Source: Clostridium_AW sp040797845
Lineage (GTDB): Bacteria; Bacillota; Clostridia; Clostridiales; Clostridiaceae
Assembly (NCBI GenBank): GCA_040797845.1
Contig: JBFNFA010000008.1
Location: forward strand, 1 to 64,000
Length of the DNA stretch: 64,000 bases
Reading direction: 5' to 3'
Below the pieces are notes generated by a model that saw only the letters and a program-made list of their open reading frames with translations, was not told the origin of the DNA and ran no database searches. This document shows, piece by piece, positions 1-7,029 of this stretch. The first letter of the stretch is position 1. Every line of letters begins with the position of its first letter. The position numbers and the translations under genes are program-made.

Positions 1-54
1 CCGTTTAGGTTAATTTTTATTATTTTCACTGTCTACTTGACAGGGTGCAGTTCA

Positions 55-161
55 GGTCAAACATGTGCAGCATCTTAACGGTATCTTTATAAAATAAATT
101 AAGAATTTCTAAATTTTGCTCAAATGCATAGGGCGCATTACATAGCATTTTTAAGTTTTGT
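55..161. repeat. Dispersed repeat A, copy 1 (about 107 bp)
   Basis: This stretch recurs almost unchanged at 3252-3358. A reverse-strand frame runs through it, but in the other copy the same frame is broken by a stop, so I read it as a repeat or decayed element and not a gene. The rest of 1-412 holds no gene I can support, only this repeat and repeat C. Confidence 0.75.
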
Positions 162-260
162 ACTATGAATAAGTGTTTACTATACCCGGGAAAAGATCTG
201 TAAAACATAATAGAACTCAATATACCATCTATTGATTTGCTTATCTAAACATCTTTAAGC

Positions 261-362
261 ACATCTTATTTTAAGGTTCAAGCTCTTACTTCAACATACA
301 CTATAGCTTCTATTAAAAAATTTTGCTCTGTTATATACATATATAATTGATAGAGTAATATA
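261..362. repeat. Dispersed repeat C, copy 1
   Basis: About 100 bp that recurs, with roughly one difference in five to six positions by eye, at 2107-2206. Shared landmarks are TTAAGGTTCAA, TTCTATTAAAAAATTT and the end GTAGAGTAATATAA (GATAGAGTAATATAA here). It is noncoding in both places. Confidence 0.65.
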
Positions 363-412
363 AGAAATGTGCGAAATCTAATTAAATAATTATGGACACA
401 CAAAAGTAGCAT

Positions 413-862
413 CTATAATACATTTACCCTTACTTTTTCTCCATTGATGTCCAACTCCCCATTAAACTGAAAGCCGAATTTTTGATATAAATGCAGAGCT
501 CGTTGATTGTCTTCATAAAGGCTTAAATAAATTTCATTGCAATTATATATCTTAATAAGGTGCTCAATTAATGCCTCTAACATGATACTTCCAAGTCCTT
601 TTCCTTGAAAACGCTCATCAATTAAATATCTGTCCAACCACACCCGACCATTTTGACCCTCGCGAGGAAAAAGTCCATACATTGCAAACCCAACCATAAG
701 CCCACCCTGATAAAGCCCTGCAGGTCGATAGTAATTACATTCTATGGCATCTTTCAAACATTGTTTTGTAGATTCCACATATGATTTTTGGGCTTCACTT
801 ACATGCAAAGATAAAACTTCTTTTAAGTTTTCTGCTGTAACCTCCCTAATTTCGATATTCAT
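413..862 (-). CDS. bltD: GNAT acetyltransferase, BltD-like spermidine/spermine N-acetyltransferase
   Basis: A single GNAT domain fills all 149 residues. The acetyl-CoA pyrophosphate loop is RFQGKGLG at residues 84-91, followed by the late GNAT motif ALHLYQKFGFQ near residue 127. The order and wording (LHVSEAQKSYVEST, GFAMYGLFP, NGRVWLDRYLIDER, FNGELDINGEKV) match what I remember of Bacillus subtilis BltD, which acetylates spermidine and spermine in the cytoplasm. In Bacillus bltD sits with the Blt efflux pump; here it stands alone between repeat-rich spacers. The only Shine-Dalgarno-like run (AAAGG) abuts the ATG, so initiation may be weak. Family is firm; polyamine as substrate is inferred from similarity. 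Confidence 0.85.
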   Translation of the reverse strand: MNIEIREVTAENLKEVLSLHVSEAQKSYVESTKQCLKDAIECNYYRPAGLYQGGLMVGFAMYGLFPREGQNGRVWLDRYLIDERFQGKGLGSIMLEALIEHLIKIYNCNEIYLSLYEDNQRALHLYQKFGFQFNGELDINGEKVRVNVL

Positions 863-971
863 CCTTTATCTTTAGTAAGAGAGTGTATAATAAGTATCAA
901 ACTCTCACTAAAGGTCACCTTCTTTCTATACTATTTTCTATGTATAACATATTGATAATTCGTCATATATA

Positions 972-1087
972 ACTATAACGTATTAAATATTCTCTTATTA
1001 TATAATGAATATCTTTAAACTACCATCATTTAGCTGATATTGAATGAAGTACTATCGCATTAGTTTTTATTTGTTTTGAATCTAAAA
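972..1087. repeat. Dispersed repeat B, copy 1
   Basis: A noncoding block from ACTATAACGTATTA to TTTTGAATCTAAAA, repeated at 1910-2026 with scattered differences. Together with repeat A, repeat C and the hairpin repeats it fills the gene-free stretch 863-1335. Confidence 0.7.
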
Positions 1088-1120
1088 ATTATCTATTAAA
1101 TATATTTGTGAACTATAAAA

Positions 1121-1182
1121 GAGCTAAGTATGTATTGAAAAAGCGACTTTTTATTGGAGCGGCTTTAATACGTGCTTAGCTC
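1121..1182. repeat. Hairpin repeat, copy 1
   Basis: Left arm GAGCTAAGTATGTATTGAA pairs with the arm ending CTTAGCTC at 1182, giving a stem of about 18 bp. Related hairpins lie at 3026-3086, 3438-3500 and 3566-3630, and a left-arm-only fragment at 2059-2103. The flanks (a TTTGTRAANNATAAAAG-like lead-in, and TAGAAATTTATAAATGTGAA-like run-out) are shared too. Confidence 0.7.
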
Positions 1183-1335
1183 TATGATCTGGAAAATTAA
1201 TTATCTTTGTATAAATTTATAAATGTGAAGACAATTTTAGTTAGATATTTAGATGGTTAGTTTTTTAGATTTCTATCATATCCATAATCTATTTATATAT
1301 TTATCTAAGCATCTTTAGAAGCTTCTGGATTTCGC

Positions 1336-1866
1336 TCATTTTACAAATATACTTTGTTTATTTAATTCCAGTTGATTTGATGTTAGCTGAATAATCAATT
1401 CCTCAATTGCTGATATACTTGCCACAACACAAGTTATATATATTAATATAGTTGTATTAATATAGGGAATCAGTATGGGGAGCAGGAACAAAATTATACC
1501 AGCAATTTTATTTCCATAAGTGTGAATACTTACAAAAGTTTTATATTTTTTCATGGTTACAAGCATGGATGATAATCTAATAATACTAATTAAAACAATC
1601 CAAACAACAATTTTAGTTGTAGGATTTAAAATTGGATAAATCAAAAGTAACAATACACCTGCCATTACCATGTCAGCTATGGAATCAAGCTTTGCACCAA
1701 GACTGCTTGTTGTACCTGTCTTTCTGGCAATAAATCCATCTATAATATCACTAAATCCACAAATAATATATATTACATAAAAGTCTAAGCTCAATGGCTT
1801 AGTATAAATTAAAATCAAAGAAAAAATTATTCTACTAAAGGATATACAATTTGGTAGTGATTTCAT
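1336..1866 (-). CDS. CDP-alcohol phosphatidyltransferase family membrane protein
   Basis: This integral membrane enzyme of 176 residues moves a phosphatidyl group from a CDP-alcohol to another alcohol in phospholipid synthesis. The full family signature is visible: D40, D43-G44, A47-R48, G57, D61 and D65 in the D-x2-DG-x2-AR-x8-G-x3-D-x3-D pattern. Four to five hydrophobic segments surround it. I start at the ATG at 1866 because GAGGTGAT lies just upstream; a longer frame from 1905 would bury that site. Size fits PgsA-like enzymes, but the acceptor (glycerol phosphate, inositol, serine) cannot be read from this. It has no operon partner. Confidence 0.85.
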   Translation of the reverse strand: MKSLPNCISFSRIIFSLILIYTKPLSLDFYVIYIICGFSDIIDGFIARKTGTTSSLGAKLDSIADMVMAGVLLLLIYPILNPTTKIVVWIVLISIIRLSSMLVTMKKYKTFVSIHTYGNKIAGIILFLLPILIPYINTTILIYITCVVASISAIEELIIQLTSNQLELNKQSIFVK

Positions 1867-1909
1867 CTCATCACCTCGTCTAAAATAAGTCTTTATTACA
1901 CACAATCTT

Positions 1910-2026
1910 ACTATAACGTATTAACTTTTATTTTATTATATAATGAATATCTTTAAAGTACTACCATACACCTGATATTGAATGAAGTACTATCGTACTA
2001 TTTTTTATTTATTTTGAACCTAAAAC
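1910..2026. repeat. Dispersed repeat B, copy 2
   Basis: Second copy of the block at 972-1087. It begins directly upstream of the phosphatidyltransferase gene and so occupies its promoter region. It is followed by a left-arm fragment of the hairpin repeat (2059-2103) and by repeat C copy 2, so the gene-free stretch 1867-2272 is largely a mosaic of repeats. Confidence 0.7.
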
Positions 2027-2058
2027 AACTATTATCTAAAAGTCTATCATCTATTAAT

Positions 2059-2103
2059 CTATTAAATATATTTGTAAAACATAAATGACCTAAGTATATA
2101 TTG
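2059..2103. repeat. Truncated hairpin repeat (left arm only)
   Basis: Matches 1094-1137, the lead-in and left arm of hairpin copy 1, then switches abruptly to repeat C. The sharp junction suggests recombination between repeats. Confidence 0.55.
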
Positions 2104-2106
2104 GTT

Positions 2107-2206
2107 ACATCTCATGTTAAGGTTCAACCTCCTACTTCAGCATCCACCATAGTTTCTATTAAAAAATTTCGCTCTGTTAGATATAAATATTAGTAGAGTA
2201 ATATAA
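2107..2206. repeat. Dispersed repeat C, copy 2
   Basis: Second copy of the block at 261-362. It ends shortly before the DUF169 gene and may contribute to its promoter. Confidence 0.6.
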
Positions 2207-2272
2207 TTAAAGGAGGAAATTTAATTTATTTTAATATGTAAGTTAACAAATAATTTAGAAGGAAGTGTTGAA

Positions 2273-2989
2273 ATGAATAGTAAGATTGGGCAGGCTATAA
2301 AACTTAAAAATCAACCAGTTGCAGTATTCCGAACAGATGTTAAGCATGAGAAGGCTCTACAGTTTCAGGAAGGAAAGTGGGGATGTGTAATCTCAATGTT
2401 AAATGCTTCTTCAAAAGGTCATGTCGCTATATTTGATGTTAATACAACTACCTGTGTGGGCGGTAAAGCTGGACTAGGTTTCAAACGGTATGAGTTAGGC
2501 TATATTGAATACTTTCTATCAACTGGCGGAGTGGGAAATGAAGAGGGAGAATTTTATAAAAAGAGCCCTAAGCTAGCTACAGAATTTGTTACTAAATTAC
2601 CTGAATTTAATACAAAAAACTATATGGTTTTTAAGCCCTTATCAGAACTGACAGAGGAAGAAACACCAGAGATAATTGTCTTCTTAGTTAATGCTGACCA
2701 ACTTTCTGCTCTAGTTCAGTTTGCTAATTACGATAAGTCAACTCAGAATAATGTCAAGGTTGACTTTGCTTCTGGCTGTGCGCAATCAATACTCTATTGT
2801 ATGGAACAAACGGAATCGGAGAATCCAAAGTGCATTATCGGGTTAACAGACCCATCGGCTCGTAAATTCATCGACAAAGATATACTTTCCTTTAGTATCC
2901 CATATAAACGTTTTTTAGAGTTAGAAGAACAAGTTGAAGAAAGCTTTTTGACTAAGAAAACGTGGCTAGAAATTGCAGAAAGGATTTAG
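2273..2989 (+). CDS. DUF169 family protein
   Basis: A soluble protein of 238 residues without signal peptide or membrane segment. I recognise the DUF169 (COG2043) pattern: an N-terminal stretch near IKLKNQPVAVFR, a central C-x-GG-K-x-GLGF around residues 63-71, and a conserved FASGCAQSI near residue 165. The cysteines at about residues 38, 63, 169 and 176 could bind metal or a cofactor, which is inference. The family has no established function as far as I know. The ATG at 2273 has AGAAGGAAG about 8 nt upstream. It stands alone, bracketed by repeats on both sides. Confidence 0.75.
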   Translation: MNSKIGQAIKLKNQPVAVFRTDVKHEKALQFQEGKWGCVISMLNASSKGHVAIFDVNTTTCVGGKAGLGFKRYELGYIEYFLSTGGVGNEEGEFYKKSPKLATEFVTKLPEFNTKNYMVFKPLSELTEEETPEIIVFLVNADQLSALVQFANYDKSTQNNVKVDFASGCAQSILYCMEQTESENPKCIIGLTDPSARKFIDKDILSFSIPYKRFLELEEQVEESFLTKKTWLEIAERI

Positions 2990-3025
2990 TCGAAGAAATT
3001 AGCACCTATTTTGGAAAACATAAAA

Positions 3026-3086
3026 GAGCTAATTATGTAGTGAAATAGCGACTTTTTCTGGAGCGACTTCACTATGTGATTAGCTC
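3026..3086. repeat. Hairpin repeat, copy 2
   Basis: Left arm GAGCTAATTATGTAGTGAA, right arm TTCACTATGTGATTAGCTC; 17 of 19 positions form Watson-Crick pairs. It lies 37 bp after the DUF169 stop, where it could also act as a transcript end, although no clean T-run follows. It is part of the 864-bp gene-free stretch 2990-3853, which otherwise holds hairpin copies 3 and 4 and repeat A copy 2. Confidence 0.7.
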
Positions 3087-3251
3087 TCTGTTTGAGAAAC
3101 TAAATCGCTTTTATAGAAACTTATAAATGTGAAAACAATTTAGGAGTACAACAAATAAAAATGCTACATAATGCTTTTTATGCTGATTCGCTGTAATAAG
3201 AGCTTCTAAAATTTATTTTATAAGACTACCTAATGCTGACAAACTCCCTTC

Positions 3252-3358
3252 GGTCAAACATGTGCAGCATCTTAACGGTATCTTTCTAAAATAAATTAAG
3301 AATTTCTAAATTTTGCTCAAATGCATAGAGCGCATTACATAGCATTTTAAAGTTTTGC
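3252..3358. repeat. Dispersed repeat A, copy 2
   Basis: Near-identical to 55-161, with only a handful of differences by eye. Here the reverse-strand frame carries a TAG, arguing against a functional protein. Confidence 0.75.
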
Positions 3359-3437
3359 ACATGAAATCTTAAAAATAAATATCTAAGAAAACAATCTGTT
3401 ATAATATATATTTGAAAATACATCCGTAAAACATAAA

Positions 3438-3500
3438 GGAGCTAAGCATATAATGTGAGGAATGTCTTTCTTGAAGTGATGTTATTATGTACTTAGTTCC
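3438..3500. repeat. Hairpin repeat, copy 3
   Basis: Left arm GGAGCTAAGCATATAAT pairs with ATTATGTACTTAGTTCC, mostly by Watson-Crick pairs plus two G-U pairs. The loop region differs from copies 1 and 2, while the stem is kept. Confidence 0.65.
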
Positions 3501-3565
3501 TCTTTTTAGATACCTGATTATCCTTGTAGAAATTTACAATTTGAAAATACATTTGTAAATATAAA

Positions 3566-3630
3566 AGAACTGAGGTGTATAGTGGGAGGAGCGCCTTTTT
3601 TCGAAGCAGTTTCAATATATACTCAGCTCT
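3566..3630. repeat. Hairpin repeat, copy 4
   Basis: Left arm AGAACTGAGGTGTATA pairs imperfectly with TATATACTCAGCTCT. It sits 40-70 bp after copy 3, with the same flanking sequence in between. Confidence 0.6.
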
Positions 3631-3853
3631 CTGTTTTATAAACTAAATTACTTTTGTAGAAATTTATAATTTCCTATAGAATGGAATTTTTTTATATAAT
3701 TCAATTTACTTGTACAAATAATGATATACTATTATTATAAAATAAATTTTAACTGCACTAATCAAAGAGATTAGATACATTATTGTCCCACTTAAAGAGG
3801 TGTGGGCATTAGTTACAGTTAGCTATAAGATAACGTACAGAGGAGAGAATGAA

Positions 3854-4432
3854 ATGACTAAAGTTAAAAAGGTGCTTATATGGATAATTGTACTGGGCAT
3901 ATCGCTGTGTTTAGTTTTAGCTTTAAAAATTTATAATTTTGGATGGAATTCAAAAGCTGAAAAAAGCCAATGTATTATCATTCTTGGATGTAGTGTTTAT
4001 GGGGAAACTCCTAGCCCATTTTTAAAGGCAAGAATAGAAGAAGGTTATAGGCTATATAAAGAAGGATATGCAGATTATATAATTGCTTCAGGAGGACAAG
4101 GTCCAGGGGAAAATGTAAGCGAAGCGGAAGCTATGAAAAGATATCTAGTTAATAAAGGTGTACCAGAAGATGCAATAATTAAAGAAGATTTATCCACTAG
4201 TACCATGGAAAATTTGGAACAGAGTAAGAAAATCATGGAGGAAAGAGGATTTGATAAAGCTATCATAGTATCTAATAAATTTCACTTAAAAAGAGCTTCC
4301 TTAATGGCTAAAAAAACTGGAATAGATGCTTCCTTCTCAGGAGCTTTTGTTACGGAACATAAGGAAAAAGAATATTATTATTTTTTAAGAGAGATACTTG
4401 CACTATTCAAATTCTATATACTGAAGAGATAA
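3854..4432 (+). CDS. DUF218 (YdcF/SanA-like) membrane-anchored protein
   Basis: One N-terminal membrane segment (about residues 6-26) is followed by an outward-facing DUF218 domain, 192 residues in all. Visible family marks are the strand CIIILGCSVYG, the glycine-rich IIASGGQGPGE, the STSTMENL motif and SNKFHLKRA. SanA and YdcF relatives are linked to envelope integrity and high-temperature or vancomycin resistance in other bacteria; the reaction is not settled. I use the ATG at 3854 with AGGAGAG upstream; an in-frame start at 3800 would add 18 residues with no good ribosome site. It is followed at 80 bp by a small zinc-ribbon gene on the same strand. Confidence 0.8.
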   Translation: MTKVKKVLIWIIVLGISLCLVLALKIYNFGWNSKAEKSQCIIILGCSVYGETPSPFLKARIEEGYRLYKEGYADYIIASGGQGPGENVSEAEAMKRYLVNKGVPEDAIIKEDLSTSTMENLEQSKKIMEERGFDKAIIVSNKFHLKRASLMAKKTGIDASFSGAFVTEHKEKEYYYFLREILALFKFYILKR

Positions 4433-4511
4433 ATATTTAGTAAACTAGGAGGAAAAATTCAGAAAATATAGAATATATAAACATGGACAAAAATAATTGG
4501 AGGGATAAATC

Positions 4512-4757
4512 ATGGGGAAATTATTTTATTGTACAGAGTGCAAAAGAGTTATTAACGGCAGCGAAAAATGTAATTATTGTAATGGGGAAAATATAAAAGA
4601 CTTAAGCTATGGCACACCAGTTAATGTAATAGGAACTAAAACTAAGGGAAGAGTATTAAAAATTAAGGATAATATAGTTAGATTATTAGTAAGAGATGAA
4701 TATAATAATAAATTCATTAAAGAATATGATGCAGAACAATTGAGAAAAGTATTATAA
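4512..4757 (+). CDS. Small zinc-ribbon protein, function unknown
   Basis: This 81-residue protein opens with two CxxC knuckles (YCTEC and KCNYC, residues 7-22) that should bind one zinc ion. About 55 residues follow that look like a small beta-barrel (VNVIGTKTKGRVLKIKDNIVRLLVRD). The pattern suggests an RNA- or protein-binding adaptor, but I do not recognise a named family. GGAGGG sits 8 nt before the ATG. It may be co-transcribed with the DUF218 gene and is closed by a shared terminator. Confidence 0.7.
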   Translation: MGKLFYCTECKRVINGSEKCNYCNGENIKDLSYGTPVNVIGTKTKGRVLKIKDNIVRLLVRDEYNNKFIKEYDAEQLRKVL

Positions 4758-4770
4758 AATATTTAGAATA

Positions 4771-4803
4771 AAAGACTTTTGGATAAGTTATCCAAAAGTC
4801 TTT
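4771..4803. terminator. Bidirectional intrinsic terminator
   Basis: A 16-bp perfect stem (AAAGACTTTTGGATAA and its complement) with A-rich and T-rich flanks lies between two convergent genes, so it can serve both strands. Confidence 0.9.
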
Positions 4804-4810
4804 TTAAACT

Positions 4811-5470
4811 TTAATCATTTTTAGCAGGAGCAAAGCGTTTAAGCATTCCATATGCTTCTAAATTAAAGTATAGTTCGTTAATTTCATCATTTTCCTTATA
4901 TTTTAAAACTGTTCTAGCTATATCCTCATCTTTATATACATCTATTATGTTATCTAGTTTTATTTTAAAGGCACCTAAATAAACGAAAAGTTTATCTAAT
5001 AAATAAACATATTCATCATCTGTCCAAGTATATAATTCCCTATACTCAGGTAATTTGCCTTTGTTATGCTTTTTGTTATAGTGCTCTGCTGATTTTTGAA
5101 AGGTTTTTAAGTAATTATTAATAAATACTTTACCTTTATTTTCTAAGAACTCTAATAGAGAAGAAGTATCCTCCGAATCTTGACTTTGCTTAATATTGTT
5201 TAAAGAATAAAAAAAAGATTTCCTAACCTTAGGTTGCTCATCTAAGCATTTGGCTAAAGTTATTTCTTTATAGTCAAAAAGCTTATGTAAATCGAAATTA
5301 ATTAATTCATTTTCACATAAAGAATCTAAAGTTTTGTGACCGCCTAAATACCAAAGAAATTTTGTGCCTTGAGGTAAATAGCAATCTTCAAATTCCTCAT
5401 TGTATTTGTTTATTATTTCTTCTATTTCATTAATAGTACTTGGGTTTACCTTTTTGTTAAAGAATAACAT
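4811..5470 (-). CDS. Hypothetical cytoplasmic protein
   Basis: A protein of 219 residues that I do not recognise. It is charged, mainly helical and has no signal peptide. A region near residues 130-150 (FINNYLKTFQKSAEHYNKKH) is strongly basic, and the following TWTDDEYVYLLDKLFVYLGAF stretch looks like a helical core. The start at 5470 is chosen because AGGAGTTG lies 8 nt upstream; an alternative 23 residues longer lacks such a site. It converges with the zinc-ribbon gene over the shared terminator and diverges from hisS. Confidence 0.55.
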   Translation of the reverse strand: MLFFNKKVNPSTINEIEEIINKYNEEFEDCYLPQGTKFLWYLGGHKTLDSLCENELINFDLHKLFDYKEITLAKCLDEQPKVRKSFFYSLNNIKQSQDSEDTSSLLEFLENKGKVFINNYLKTFQKSAEHYNKKHNKGKLPEYRELYTWTDDEYVYLLDKLFVYLGAFKIKLDNIIDVYKDEDIARTVLKYKENDEINELYFNLEAYGMLKRFAPAKND

Positions 5471-5635
5471 AAAATCAACTCCTGTAAATGCAATAATTGT
5501 TTTACAATTTAGACTATTAATCATTTTATCATAAAGCATATGAATAGTGAATAATAAAATTTAAAAATTGGTTAAACTATGTTATAATATGAAACTAAAG
5601 GAAAGCAATCATATATGTAAAATGGAGGGATAAAA

Positions 5636-6949
5636 TTGTCAAATGATATAGTTAAGCCATCTATATTGCCTGGTTTTATGGAACTATTACCTGCGGATCA
5701 AATAGTTTTTAATAAAGTGATGGATACGATAAGACATAATTATGAAAAGTTTGGATTTATACCACTTGATACACCTGTAATGGAAAAGTCAGAGGTACTT
5801 TTAGCAAAAGGTGGAGGAGAAACGGAAAAACAAATATATAGATTCATGAAAGGGGATACGGACATATCCATGAGGTTTGATTTAACAGTACCTTTGGCAA
5901 GATATGTATCCCAGCATTTTAATGATCTAAATTTCCCTTTTAGAAGATATCATATTTCAAAGGTGTACAGAGGAGAAAGAAATCAAAAAGGACGTTTTAG
6001 AGAATTTTATCAAGCTGATATAGATATTATTGGTAACGGAAAATTAAGTATAATTAACGATGCAGAAATACCTAGCGTAATATACTCTACTTTTAAAGAA
6101 TTGGGCTTTGAAGATTTCACCATAAGAATTAATAATAGAAAGATATTGAATGGATTTTTTGAGTATTTAAATATATCTAATAAAGGTGATGTTCTAAGGA
6201 CAATTGATAAGATAGAAAAGATTGGCGAAGAAGCTGTAATTAAAGAGTTAATGGATTTAGGCGTTGAAGAAGGCGCAGTTAAAAAAGTAATGGAATTTAT
6301 TAAAATAAAGGGAGAAAACGACCAAGTTTTAAAAGCTTTAGGTGAGTTAGGAGTTAATAGCGAAGTATTCAAAGAAGGATATGATGAACTTAGTAAAGTA
6401 GTACATTATATAAGATGCTTCAATGTGCCAGAAAAGAACTTTAGAATAGACCTTACTATTGCAAGGGGACTTGATTACTACACTGGTACGGTATATGAAA
6501 CTATTTTAGATAATTACCCAAGCATTGGAAGTGTTTGTTCAGGTGGAAGATATGATAACTTAGCAGAATACTATACAAATCAAAAGCTTCCTGGGGTTGG
6601 GATTTCCATAGGTCTTACAAGATTATTCTATCAATTAAGAGAAGCTAATATATGGGGAGAGAATGCTTCATCAACTTTATCCCAGGCTTTAGTTATTCCA
6701 ATGGATGATTGTATAGAAGAATCTATAAAGGTTGCTAATGGATTAAGAAACAAAGGAGTAGTTGCTGAACTTTATCTAGAAGATGGAAAGATGGGCAAGA
6801 AATTTGCATACGCAGATAAGCTAAAGATACCTTATGTTATATTAATTGGACCGGATGAAGTTAAAGAAAATAAACTGACAATTAAAAACATGACTTCAGG
6901 AGAACAAAATATGATTTCTCTAGAAGAAGCGGTTAATTTAATTAAATAG
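5636..6949 (+). CDS. hisS: Histidyl-tRNA synthetase
   Basis: This class II synthetase charges tRNA-His in the cytoplasm. Visible marks are motif 2 (YRGERNQKGRFREFYQADID, near residue 110), the histidine-binding LDYYTGTVYE (about 280) and GSVCSGGRYDNL, motif 3 (GVGISIGLTRL) and a C-terminal anticodon-binding domain (from about 345). At 437 residues it has the usual length. The start codon is TTG at 5636 behind GGAGG. Paralogues such as HisZ lack the intact histidine motifs kept here, and no histidine-biosynthesis gene is adjacent, so a true synthetase is favoured. I see no T-box leader in the 95-bp upstream gap. Confidence 0.92.
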   Translation: MSNDIVKPSILPGFMELLPADQIVFNKVMDTIRHNYEKFGFIPLDTPVMEKSEVLLAKGGGETEKQIYRFMKGDTDISMRFDLTVPLARYVSQHFNDLNFPFRRYHISKVYRGERNQKGRFREFYQADIDIIGNGKLSIINDAEIPSVIYSTFKELGFEDFTIRINNRKILNGFFEYLNISNKGDVLRTIDKIEKIGEEAVIKELMDLGVEEGAVKKVMEFIKIKGENDQVLKALGELGVNSEVFKEGYDELSKVVHYIRCFNVPEKNFRIDLTIARGLDYYTGTVYETILDNYPSIGSVCSGGRYDNLAEYYTNQKLPGVGISIGLTRLFYQLREANIWGENASSTLSQALVIPMDDCIEESIKVANGLRNKGVVAELYLEDGKMGKKFAYADKLKIPYVILIGPDEVKENKLTIKNMTSGEQNMISLEEAVNLIK

Positions 6950-6984
6950 TTATCTTCATTAAGAATTAGAAATTTAGAATTGAT

Positions 6985-7013
6985 AAAGGGATTTTGCATT
7001 GCAAAATCCCTTT
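6985..7013. terminator. Bidirectional terminator between hisS and pepF
   Basis: A perfect palindrome (AAAGGGATTTTGCA and its complement) between convergent genes, with T/A-rich edges. Confidence 0.88.
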
Positions 7014-7029
7014 AATTTAAAGTTTTTTA

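Noticed and set aside
26..220. Reverse-strand frame of 64 codons at the window start
   Set aside because: It lies in dispersed repeat A; the other copy has a stop in the same frame, and no ribosome site is present.
3026..3630. CRISPR array
   Set aside because: The repeats are long, imperfect, self-complementary and irregularly spaced, without uniform spacers; no cas gene is present.
5540..5635. T-box riboswitch before hisS
   Set aside because: The gap is under 100 bp and shows neither specifier stem nor the conserved T-box sequence.
5636..6949. HisZ regulatory subunit instead of HisS
   Set aside because: The histidine-binding and motif 2/3 residues and the anticodon-binding domain are all present, and no histidine-biosynthesis genes adjoin.
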